From: Promethearchaeota archaeon
Lineage (GTDB): Archaea; Asgardarchaeota; Lokiarchaeia; Sigynarchaeales; SOKP01
Length of the DNA: 24,341 bases
Assembly (NCBI GenBank): GCA_014730295.1
Contig: WJIN01000045.1
Location: 1 to 24,341, forward strand
Direction of reading: 5' to 3'
Numbering within the stretch: the stretch's first letter is position 1; every line of letters begins with the position of its first letter. The notes beneath the pieces are model-generated. The model saw only the letters and a program-made list of their open reading frames with translations, did not search any database and was not told the origin of the DNA. Positions 1 through 6,948 of this stretch are shown in pieces. The translations under genes and the position numbers were made by a program.

Positions 1-202
1 CATTAGGATATAGCCCCGTTTCTAAAGTAGCTCGATTCGGCATACAGATAGGGTTTGTACAGAAATAATTAGTGAATGTGACTCCTTGATTCGCTAACCT
101 GTCAATATTTGGAGTTTTGACTGTCTCATTTCCCATACAACCAAGATGATCCCATCGAAGAGCATCACACATTATAAATAAAACGTTCCTTTTCTCGCTC
201 AT
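1..202 (-). CDS. Sulfatase / alkaline-phosphatase-superfamily hydrolase, N-terminal part only
   Basis: Reading from ATG at 202 toward the left edge gives 67 residues that start with a beta-strand and a metal-binding Asp (VLFIMCDALRWDHLG, Asp13), followed by TPNIDRLA-type spacing. Next comes CMPNRATLETGLYPN, with Cys53, Pro55 and Arg57 forming the sulfatase C-x-P-x-R signature. In this family the Cys is converted to formylglycine, the catalytic nucleophile of sulfatases and phosphonate monoester hydrolases. The remaining roughly 400 residues lie outside the window, so substrate and localisation cannot be judged. No signal peptide is visible, so a cytoplasmic enzyme is likely. The family and the Cys-type active site are well supported; the exact substrate is unknown. 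Confidence 0.88.
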   Translation of the reverse strand, partial: MSEKRNVLFIMCDALRWDHLGCMGNETVKTPNIDRLANQGVTFTNYFCTNPICMPNRATLETGLYPN

Positions 203-314
203 TATTTTCACTTATTAAGTTCAGATGGTCCTTTCCTAATTATTCTTTTTCTATTTTAGAATCGGATCTAAACGTTATAAATCTTATCAGAATAAAAAAA
301 AGTGTATGATTTGT

Positions 315-710
315 TTACTCGTTTTTCGCATTTGGGAAAAGTAAATTTTCCTTGTCTAATAGGTATAAAAAGAGTATAGACCATACGAGATCATATAATA
401 TAGCAGGAATGAGTATCACAACAAATTCGGGATAGGAGGGTATGCTAAGGAGAGAAAAGCCTATCATTATAAAACGAATCAAAATGTTAACTAATGGAAC
501 AATCCTAAAAATTTCCACGCGTTTTGAGGAATATAATAATAAGATCCCAAACCCTAGTAAAAACGAGCCCGCCATTTGGGAAAAAAATGGAATTTGAGGT
601 AGTCCTATGCTAGATAACGCATATGGGATAAAGAGAAATAATATTCCAATGATAATTTCTACTAAACCCCCTACAATAAGCAGCCATTTTAAGATAAGGT
701 TATTATTCAT
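315..710 (-). CDS. Four-helix integral membrane protein, unknown function
   Basis: A protein of about 131 residues with four hydrophobic segments (about residues 6-30, 44-60, 70-90 and 95-115) and short polar loops, ending in a charged tail. I start it at ATG 710; an in-frame TTG lies two codons upstream at 716, and neither has a Shine-Dalgarno site. A TATA-like stretch about 25 bases upstream would fit a nearly leaderless transcript. The pattern of a glycine-rich second helix and a final helix with DLVWSILFLYLL recalls small DoxX/DUF4345-like membrane proteins, but I do not recognise the family with certainty. It lies between the sulfatase and the flavoprotein on the same strand, with gaps of over 100 bases, so co-transcription is not evident. 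Confidence 0.7.
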   Translation of the reverse strand: MNNNLILKWLLIVGGLVEIIIGILFLFIPYALSSIGLPQIPFFSQMAGSFLLGFGILLLYSSKRVEIFRIVPLVNILIRFIMIGFSLLSIPSYPEFVVILIPAILYDLVWSILFLYLLDKENLLFPNAKNE

Positions 711-818
711 TTTCAATCTGAGTTTAGTTCGATATTTTTCTTACAATAAGGAAAGATGAAATATTTGTAAAATTTTTTAAAAATATTTTCAAGAAAAAAT
801 TAAGAGAGAATTAATTAT

Positions 819-1394
819 TTATGCTTTAAGTTTTTTCAGGACAAATGCGACATTTTCACCGAGAGTCCTAAAAGTTTGGATGCCCTCTTCATCCTCTTTC
901 ACATCACCGGGCGCTTGTCCGTAGCCAAGATTCCAATAACTCGAGCCTACTACTATCATCTGCGCAATCAAGAAGAAATAATTGATACTTTCAAAGACAT
1001 GGACACCACCACCTCGCCGAACCGCGACTACTGCGGCGCCCACTTTTCTTTTCAACAGGTCTCCGCTTACCCTGCATACATACCCCGCTCGTTCGATTAG
1101 TGCCTTCATATTCGCAGAAACGTCAGCAAAATACGTAGGACTTCCTAAAATGATGCCATCTGCATCAATCATTTTTTCGATATAATCGTTCATCCCGTCA
1201 TCCGGAAGGACACATTTACCATCTTTATTTTCAATGCATGCTCCACAAGCAGTACATCCTTGTAGGTTTTTTCCACCTAACCAGATATATTCGCACTCAA
1301 TATCTTGCTTTTCTAACTCTTCTCTTACCCATTGAAGGGCAAAATAGGTATTTCCTTTTTCTCTGGAACTACCATTAAATAAAACAACTTTCAA
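819..1394 (-). CDS. Flavodoxin-fold NAD(P)H-dependent reductase / iron-sulfur flavoprotein-like
   Basis: A 191-residue flavodoxin-fold oxidoreductase. The FMN phosphate loop is NGSSREKGNT (residues 7-16) and GSPTYFADVSANMKALIER (about residue 85 on) is the second FMN-contact region of the NADPH-dependent FMN reductase family. Residues 47-61 carry C-x2-C-x2-C-x7-C, the compact cysteine motif of archaeal iron-sulfur flavoproteins (Isf), so a [4Fe-4S] cluster beside FMN is possible. The start is TTG at 1394. It is the only usable start, because an in-frame TGA lies three codons upstream, and it has a good AGGTGA site about 9 bases before it. The central part is clearly richer in GC (near half) than its neighbours, which hints at recent acquisition. 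Function as an electron-transfer or quinone/FMN reductase is inferred from the family. Confidence 0.88.
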   Translation of the reverse strand: MKVVLFNGSSREKGNTYFALQWVREELEKQDIECEYIWLGGKNLQGCTACGACIENKDGKCVLPDDGMNDYIEKMIDADGIILGSPTYFADVSANMKALIERAGYVCRVSGDLLKRKVGAAVVAVRRGGGVHVFESINYFFLIAQMIVVGSSYWNLGYGQAPGDVKEDEEGIQTFRTLGENVAFVLKKLKA

Positions 1395-1495
1395 TTTCTC
1401 TATTCACCTTATATAATATATTATTTAATATTAGAGAAAAGAATTTATCATTCATAATTTTACATATAATAAGGTATGGACTGAAACTAAAATTT

Positions 1496-2758
1496 ATGAA
1501 ATCAAATTCAATTGACACCCCCGAGCTATTAGCCCCAGTTCAAAACTGGAAGACTCTAAAGTATATCGAAAATATTCCCGATTCCATATATTTTGGTCTC
1601 GAAAACTTCAATATGAGGAAGAATGCGCAGAATTTTAAAGAGGACGATTTGGGTAAGATTGCTGAATATTGTCGTTCACAAGAGCCCCCTTTATATTCCT
1701 ATTTATGTACAAATATCCTCATATATAATTCTGAGTTAGATGAATTGAAGCATATTATTAGAAAGGCGAAAGAAGCAGATATAGACGCAATTATAGCTCA
1801 TGATATTGCCGCAATTAAATATGCAAAAGAATTAGGGATCGCGTTTCATATATCTACTCAAGCTAACATCTCTAATATAATATCGGCCAAATATTATGAA
1901 AACTTGGGAGCGGAACGATTAATATTGGCTAGAGAACTTTCCCTTAACCAAATAAAAGAAATAAAGCAAAATCTTAAAACTAGCCAAATAGAATGTTTTG
2001 TCCATGGTTCAATGTGTACCTCAATTAGCGGAAGGTGTTATTTTTCAGCTACATTGGAGGAATCTTCAGAATATTCCGCAAATAGAGGAAAATGTATGCA
2101 ACCATGTCGTCGAGAATGGAAAGTTATTGATGATCGAGCCAATCAGTTCATATACAATGGGGAGATGTTTTTAAACGCTAAGGATTTGTGTATGATTGAG
2201 TTCATTCCCGATTTAATTGAAGCCAATATTGATGCATTTAAAATAGAAGGAAGAATGAAAGATCCTCTTTATGTGAAAACTGTTTGTCAATGTTATAAAG
2301 AGGGCATAGAAAGCTATTATAATAACAGGTTTACCCAGAGCAAAATAGATGATTGGGTAAAGAGGCTCTCAAAAGTATATAACCGGGGTTTTCATACTGG
2401 ATTTTATTTTAAGACACCCACTCCGGAAGAAATCCAATTAGACACAAGAGGCAACGCCTCAAAATGGAAAAAGTCATATATTGGAAAAATTCTCTCCTAT
2501 AATTCCAATACAAAAACCGCAAACATACTGTTTGAGAATGAAAATCTATCCATAGAAGAGGGTGAATGTGTTTTTATTGAAAATGAGAAGAAATTACACG
2601 AAGATGTCTTGAAGAAAATATTTATCAGCGGTGAGAGAGTAAAATCAGTAAAATTAGAAAAAATTTCATCAGCAATCCAAATTAATGCATCTCTTAAATC
2701 CAAACCGCAATCTGGAGATAGAATCTTCAAAATCACCAAAAAACCAAAGATCTCGTAG
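1496..2758 (+). CDS. U32 family protein (peptidase U32 / TrhP-RlhA-like RNA hydroxylation family)
   Basis: A 420-residue protein with the U32 signature at residues 166-184 (ECFVHGSMCTSISGRCYFS) and a downstream GKCMQPCRREW. Cys174, Cys181, Cys200 and Cys204 form the four-cysteine set that in the TrhP and RlhA members holds an iron-sulfur cluster. A TIM-barrel-like N-terminal half precedes it (DAIIAHDIAAIKYAKELG and a LGAERLILARELSLNQI strand-helix). Residues from about 310 look like the small C-terminal beta domain. The family was named for a collagenase-type peptidase, but the best-studied bacterial members hydroxylate RNA bases (5-hydroxyuridine in tRNA, 5-hydroxycytidine in 23S rRNA). I therefore prefer RNA modification over proteolysis, as an inference. 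An AT-rich TATA-like box (about 1459-1470) lies upstream; no strong Shine-Dalgarno site is seen. Confidence 0.9.
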   Translation: MKSNSIDTPELLAPVQNWKTLKYIENIPDSIYFGLENFNMRKNAQNFKEDDLGKIAEYCRSQEPPLYSYLCTNILIYNSELDELKHIIRKAKEADIDAIIAHDIAAIKYAKELGIAFHISTQANISNIISAKYYENLGAERLILARELSLNQIKEIKQNLKTSQIECFVHGSMCTSISGRCYFSATLEESSEYSANRGKCMQPCRREWKVIDDRANQFIYNGEMFLNAKDLCMIEFIPDLIEANIDAFKIEGRMKDPLYVKTVCQCYKEGIESYYNNRFTQSKIDDWVKRLSKVYNRGFHTGFYFKTPTPEEIQLDTRGNASKWKKSYIGKILSYNSNTKTANILFENENLSIEEGECVFIENEKKLHEDVLKKIFISGERVKSVKLEKISSAIQINASLKSKPQSGDRIFKITKKPKIS

Positions 2759-2906
2759 TCAAAAAATCAACCAATTCTTCTACAAATCTTTTCTTTTCGG
2801 GAGTTATTCGCATTTCTTTAAACCATATATATTTTATTAAACCATTTTTGAAAAAAGATTATTTATTATTATAAATATCATAAAATAAACACAGCGGAGA
2901 GAAAAT

Positions 2907-3578
2907 ATGAACTTCGAAGAAAAAAGAAAGGAATTAGTTGAAAGTTTGAAGGAACGGGGGATTTTGACGCAGCAAAATGTAATTGATGCCATGCTCAAAG
3001 TACCGAGAGAAATGTTTATCCCCGAAGATGTCAAATCTTCTGCTTATGTGGATTCTCCATTGTCAATAGGATCAGGTCAAACTATCAGCGCACCCCATAT
3101 GAATGCGATGATGTGTGAAATTCTCGAGTTGGAAAAGGGAGAAAAAGTTCTCGAAGTGGGAACAGGTTCGGGATACCATGCTGCGTTATGTGCCGAAATC
3201 ATCGCTCCCCCAGGTTCTAAATCTCCGGGTCATATATATACAATTGAAAGACATGAAGATTTGGCTCAAAACGCGCGTGAAAATTTTAAGGAAACGGGCT
3301 ATGATGAGATTATCACGGTAATTGTAGGAGATGGGACTTTGGGTTATGATAAAGAATCTCCCTATGATAAAATACTAGTCACCGCAGCCTCGCCCAGTGA
3401 TATACCTTCACCTCTAAAAGATCAGTTGAAAGAGGGCGGTATTATGTGCATTCCCGCGGGCTCCAAGCGATTCACGCAATATCTATATAAAATCCAAAAG
3501 ATAAACGGAGAAATCAAAAAGAAAAAAATCACAGGTGTGAGATTTGTCCCTCTGATGGGAAAACATGGATTTGAATAG
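2907..3578 (+). CDS. pcm: Protein-L-isoaspartate O-methyltransferase
   Basis: A 223-residue protein, the normal length for Pcm, which repairs isoaspartyl damage in proteins by S-adenosylmethionine-dependent methylation. The diagnostic substrate loop PLSIGSGQTISAPHM is at residues 51-65, and SAM motif I, VLEVGTGSGYHAA, is at 81-93. IYTIERHEDLA, VIVGDGTLGY and LKEGGIMCIPAG follow in the expected order. The ATG is preceded by a GGAGAG Shine-Dalgarno site 6-7 bases upstream. The gene runs convergently into the small cysteine-rich gene at 3580-3747, leaving a single base between the two stop codons, so the transcripts probably overlap. Nothing unusual in the sequence. Confidence 0.96.
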   Translation: MNFEEKRKELVESLKERGILTQQNVIDAMLKVPREMFIPEDVKSSAYVDSPLSIGSGQTISAPHMNAMMCEILELEKGEKVLEVGTGSGYHAALCAEIIAPPGSKSPGHIYTIERHEDLAQNARENFKETGYDEIITVIVGDGTLGYDKESPYDKILVTAASPSDIPSPLKDQLKEGGIMCIPAGSKRFTQYLYKIQKINGEIKKKKITGVRFVPLMGKHGFE

Positions 3579-3579
3579 A

Positions 3580-3747
3580 TTAGCTTATTTTGGAAAAATC
3601 ATGCTTTTCACGTCTTTTTTTCATTAAATGGTCACGAATGTCTCTAACATATTTGCTCCTATTTATCTTTTCTTTTAAGTAATCCTCGCATTCTTTCCAA
3701 CATGATTCTGTATTACATTTAATCTTACATTTATCTATTTCAACCAT
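3580..3747 (-). CDS. Small Cys4 protein, paralogue 1 (55 residues)
   Basis: A 55-residue gene with a very strong Shine-Dalgarno site (GGAGGAGAT, complement of 3753-3761) five bases before ATG 3747. The N-terminus has Cys7, Cys11, Cys16 and Cys20 in the pattern C-x3-C-x4-C-W-x2-C-E-D. A charged helix follows (LKEKINRSKYV, then RDIRDHLMKKRREK). It aligns without gaps to the next gene (3932-4087): 27 of 51 positions are identical, including all four cysteines, the Trp and an LKEKINRSK block. The spacing suggests a small zinc or iron-sulfur site followed by a basic helix. I do not recognise the family. Coding status rests on the conserved paralogy plus the ribosome site, not on a database match. 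Confidence 0.85.
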   Translation of the reverse strand: MVEIDKCKIKCNTESCWKECEDYLKEKINRSKYVRDIRDHLMKKRREKHDFSKIS

Positions 3748-3931
3748 AATTAATCTCCTCCAGATTTAAATACTACCCTTCTACACTAAATGTATGAAAA
3801 CTAGACGATATTAAGGTTTCTCTTATGGTCTAAAATCCTTAATACTATCTGATACATATTTAATAATTTATTTTATGTTATTTTTTTCACGAGCTAAACC
3901 ACAACTATAAATTTATAATATTAATCAAATT

Positions 3932-4087
3932 CTAATGATCCAATTTTTCATACTTTTTTTCCATTAGTTTGTTTCTTATCTTATTTACAAATTTACTACG
4001 ATTTATCTTCTCTTTTAGTGAATCTTCACAATCATTCCAACAAGCGTGGCTAGAACATCCTGTATTACATCTATAGGTCTCAGACAT
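3932..4087 (-). CDS. Small Cys4 protein, paralogue 2 (51 residues)
   Basis: A 51-residue gene paralogous to 3580-3747. Cys7, Cys11, Cys16 and Cys20 sit at identical positions in the same C-x3-C-x4-C-W-x2-C-E-D context, followed by LKEKINRSKFV and a basic helix ending KLMEKKYEKLDH. It has its own signals. The Shine-Dalgarno site GGGGAGGT (complement of 4096-4103) is 8 bases before ATG 4087. A TATA-like box (complement of 4131-4140) lies about 49 bases upstream of the ATG, so the gene is probably transcribed independently. The regions outside the two coding stretches are not visibly similar, so selection seems to have kept the proteins. Metal binding is an inference; no function can be named. 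Confidence 0.85.
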   Translation of the reverse strand: MSETYRCNTGCSSHACWNDCEDSLKEKINRSKFVNKIRNKLMEKKYEKLDH

Positions 4088-4130
4088 TTCTTAAGACCTC
4101 CCCTGAAAAAATTAATTATCTTTACCTATT

Positions 4131-4140
4131 CATAATATAG
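4131..4140 (-). promoter_or_regulatory. TATA-like box of the second small Cys4 gene
   Basis: On the minus strand this reads CTATATTATG. It lies about 49 bases before ATG 4087, which leaves room for a transcription start near 4110 and a short leader holding the GGGGAGGT ribosome site. Based on position and base composition only. Confidence 0.45.
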
Positions 4141-4270
4141 TCTTAAGATATTATTAATGCTTTTATTATAGCATAAAAAATAAACGTGGGTTATTTTAAT
4201 AAAAATTAAGCTTGTATTCATTTCGCTTTTAGAGATTAAACACAAATGAAGGGGAGAAGTTCAACATCTC

Positions 4271-4408
4271 TTATTTGTTAAACTTCTTATTCATCAATTT
4301 TTTTCTGATATTTTTGAGATATTCGTTCTTCTCTAAGCATTCTTCTAGGGTCTTATTATTAAACGTCCAAGTTGACCTTCTATATGGGTTTTGGCGATAA
4401 TCTCTCAT
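4271..4408 (-). CDS. Divergent third member of the small-protein family, cysteines lost (45 residues)
   Basis: A 45-residue reading frame from ATG 4408. From Trp14 to the end it aligns without gaps with paralogue 2 from Trp17 on (11 of 32 identical, many others similar). The shared tail has the form I-R-x-K-L-M-x-K-K-[FY]-x-K. The four N-terminal cysteines are absent and replaced by a basic stretch (RQNPYRRST); the only Cys (Cys24) is at a different place. A TATA-like stretch (complement of 4459-4467) lies about 55 bases upstream, but no Shine-Dalgarno site is seen, and an in-frame TAG lies upstream. It may be a functional Cys-less variant keeping only the basic helix, or a decaying copy. The ungapped match makes common origin with its two neighbours likely. 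Confidence 0.6.
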   Translation of the reverse strand: MRDYRQNPYRRSTWTFNNKTLEECLEKNEYLKNIRKKLMNKKFNK

Positions 4409-4544
4409 GAGTATAAATTGATGTTTTTTTACTTCTAGTTTTAGATGGGTTTTCTAACTATTTAAATGTTAAGAATTTCGACAAATTGCAGAAATGGTAT
4501 AGAAAAAGGAGGAAAAATCATAAAGTTTAAAAGGGATAAATTAA

Positions 4545-6728
4545 CTACGTGATAGTCAACCTTATCTTTATGGTAAAATCACTTTCAAAATTGAAAGTAG
4601 GAATTAAATTAATCCCTTGGTAGATATTCTTATATCCTTCATCAGTCCAGGTATAGGAGATGAGGGGGAATTTGGCAATTTTATGCCGAAGATCAGAATT
4701 AATATCCACTTCAAAAGTGAGGTCATAGGTCTCATCATACGCGCTAAAATGAGATCCAATATATTCAAATTCGTCTTGAAGACGGTTATCCTTTATGAGA
4801 TGTTCGTTCAAATCACTGCTTTTCCAAGAAAATTTCTTAGGATCTCCATTAAAGAAGAAAGGAATATCAATTCCAAAATTAAGATTTTCTAATAATTGTT
4901 TTGAGTTTTTCTCTGTTTGGTTTGAATTCTTCAAATTCCCCGTAATGAAAAAAGTAATAACATTTTTCTCAACTTCAATTTTTTTTTGAAGGTGCAAATG
5001 ATAGGTCTTTTCAGAGGTAAGATCCTTTATTTCTCCTAATTTATCTAAAATAATGGTTGCCTTTTCACCATCTTTTTCAGATTTTTTTACTTTAAAATCT
5101 AAATCGGGGATATTCGAGTACTCATCGTAGGTATCCGCCGCTAAATCATCCAGAGAAGTCTTGTTTTGAAATATTCTGAATCTGAGCATACTTCTTCTGA
5201 AGCGATCTACAGAGATTTCTTTGTTTTCAATTTTTTCTTTTTCATGATAAGCCTCTTCCCAGCGTGTAAGCGTGTTAAGTAGATTATATGATTTAGGCTT
5301 ATAATCCAATTCAAAAATGGTTCCTCCTTGGGCGGGATCGATATACAGATTTAGCATGTCCGACTCTAAAATCAGTTCAGACCTACTTTTTTTATAAAAA
5401 TCAACGGGTAAGATACTCATATATGAACCAAGCTTTGGATATAAAATTTGATTAATTTCATCGATAAGATTTTCGGCATTAATCAATCTTTTATATATTG
5501 CGAATCGTAAGAACTGTAGATATACACCCCCGAATAGTCCGTGCCAATATGCATCATTACATTGGGCTTTATAGATCTCTTCCCAAGCATCTTTCATCTT
5601 TTCTTTAATCGCGGTTTTTATGGTCCTATCGTCGGAAGTATCTAATTTATTTTCGAGTCGTAACAGCTTTTCACGGATATAAAGCATTTTTTTATGCATA
5701 TTATTTGACTCGGGATATTTTACCAGAAAATAGCGCCAGAAGCCTCCCTTTAAAAACATATAGAGGTCTTGTTTTTCTTCGCTTTCTCTCAGCTTATCTC
5801 TATAATCTTCAAAATTCCTGCGGATTTTTGTTGGCAATACCCATTCTTCCATTTTATCATAGGATGCTGTTGGTAGATAGACCAGTTCTTTCGCAGGGTA
5901 TTTTTCCATATAATCAGAAAGAGTAATTGATTTTATCCATTCATTATCGCGGATTCTTTTAAAGAGTGTAGGAATGAAGGGTTTTCCACTATCTCCTTCA
6001 TTATGTCCGCAGCCCTCATCATAGCAAATTTGATGAGTCGAACCCCACACACCCATTTTTTCTGCATCCGAGATCAGAAGAGCCATCCTATCTCCTTTCT
6101 CATCGGCGATGGTTTTTAAATGATCTATAGTCTGTGTGGTTGGTTTCCACGGAGTTAAATAACGGAGATCCTCATTAATGGGAAAGATTCTTAGTGTCTT
6201 TCCTTCATCTTCGGTATTATAAGAATAAAGAGTATCCTCTTGAGATATACCCGTGGATCTGAAATGATTATCATCAACGATAACATATTTCAAACCCGCT
6301 TCGACTAAAAAGGAAGGATAATTCGGTTCCCATACTCGTTCGGAAAGCCAGGCCCCGTTTACTGCCAAATGAAATTCCTTCTCTATTAATTGCGTCAATT
6401 TTCTGATTTGAGCAATCCTATCACGTCTAGGAATCACCGCATAAATAGGTTCATAATATCCTCCTCCAATTATTTCAATTTGTCCTCGGTGTGCCATTTC
6501 TCTAATCTTATTGATAAATTTTGGTTTGTTCTCTATAAACCATTCTAATATATTTCCCGAAAAATGAAGTGTAACTTTAATCTCCGGGAATTTATAGATA
6601 TTTTGTATTAATGGTTTGTATGCTTTTTGAAAACTCTCCTCAAATACCCATGGAAAATTGTCTACGGGCTGGTGAAAATGGAAAACAATTGGAAAATAGA
6701 TACTTGGCTCAGTGTTGGTTTTACTCAT
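4545..6728 (-). CDS. GH57 4-alpha-glucanotransferase / alpha-amylase
   Basis: A 727-residue glycoside hydrolase family 57 protein, cytoplasmic (no signal peptide). The conserved regions appear in order: HFHQP (residues 17-21), GGGYYEP (88-93), WLSERVWEP (127-135) with Glu130 as predicted nucleophile, and LLISDAEKMGVWGS (217-230) with Asp221 as predicted acid/base. These positions correspond to Glu123 and Asp214 in the Thermococcus litoralis glucanotransferase. The helical middle and the C-terminal beta-sandwich (from about 455, SRSELILESDMLNLYIDP) match the DUF1925/DUF1926 architecture of that enzyme. It should disproportionate or trim alpha-1,4-glucans such as glycogen and maltodextrins. The ATG has AAGGT 7-9 bases upstream. 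It is divergent from the maltokinase gene across a 220-base shared promoter region, which supports a joint role in storage glucan turnover. Hydrolysis versus transfer cannot be decided from sequence. Confidence 0.93.
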   Translation of the reverse strand: MSKTNTEPSIYFPIVFHFHQPVDNFPWVFEESFQKAYKPLIQNIYKFPEIKVTLHFSGNILEWFIENKPKFINKIREMAHRGQIEIIGGGYYEPIYAVIPRRDRIAQIRKLTQLIEKEFHLAVNGAWLSERVWEPNYPSFLVEAGLKYVIVDDNHFRSTGISQEDTLYSYNTEDEGKTLRIFPINEDLRYLTPWKPTTQTIDHLKTIADEKGDRMALLISDAEKMGVWGSTHQICYDEGCGHNEGDSGKPFIPTLFKRIRDNEWIKSITLSDYMEKYPAKELVYLPTASYDKMEEWVLPTKIRRNFEDYRDKLRESEEKQDLYMFLKGGFWRYFLVKYPESNNMHKKMLYIREKLLRLENKLDTSDDRTIKTAIKEKMKDAWEEIYKAQCNDAYWHGLFGGVYLQFLRFAIYKRLINAENLIDEINQILYPKLGSYMSILPVDFYKKSRSELILESDMLNLYIDPAQGGTIFELDYKPKSYNLLNTLTRWEEAYHEKEKIENKEISVDRFRRSMLRFRIFQNKTSLDDLAADTYDEYSNIPDLDFKVKKSEKDGEKATIILDKLGEIKDLTSEKTYHLHLQKKIEVEKNVITFFITGNLKNSNQTEKNSKQLLENLNFGIDIPFFFNGDPKKFSWKSSDLNEHLIKDNRLQDEFEYIGSHFSAYDETYDLTFEVDINSDLRHKIAKFPLISYTWTDEGYKNIYQGINLIPTFNFESDFTIKIRLTIT

Positions 6729-6948
6729 GTTTCTTACCTTCTCTTAACTCTAAACTACTATGATTTTTAATAATTTTTGATATAATGTAAAAATTTTGAA
6801 ATCTCTCAAAGAAAAAAATTAATTACAAGATTCACTAATAAATTGTATATTTATCACGAAGGAAAATTTTCATTCGAAATAATTATTATACTAAAATAAT
6901 TAAAACTCTATAGGTTTTAAATAAACATAAACAAGGTGGGACTCGTAA
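6729..6948. promoter_or_regulatory. Divergent promoter region between the GH57 and maltokinase genes
   Basis: A 220-base, very AT-rich gap between two outward-facing starts. On the plus strand TTATTATAC (about 6883-6891) and TTTTAAATAAA (about 6915-6925) are TATA candidates for the kinase gene. Several AT-rich stretches around 6780-6800 could serve the GH57 gene. No clear palindromic operator was found. Confidence 0.4.

Noticed and set aside
876..1185. Plus-strand open frames opposite the flavoprotein gene
   Set aside because: They are shadows of the well-supported minus-strand gene, whose FMN and cysteine motifs are clear.
2743..2870. Minus-strand open frame reading NGLIKYIWFKEMRITPEKK and KRFVEELVDFL, ending inside the U32 gene
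   Set aside because: It looks protein-like, but its only ATG leaves 26 codons, it has no ribosome site and it overlaps the U32 3' end. It may be debris of a lost gene or chance.
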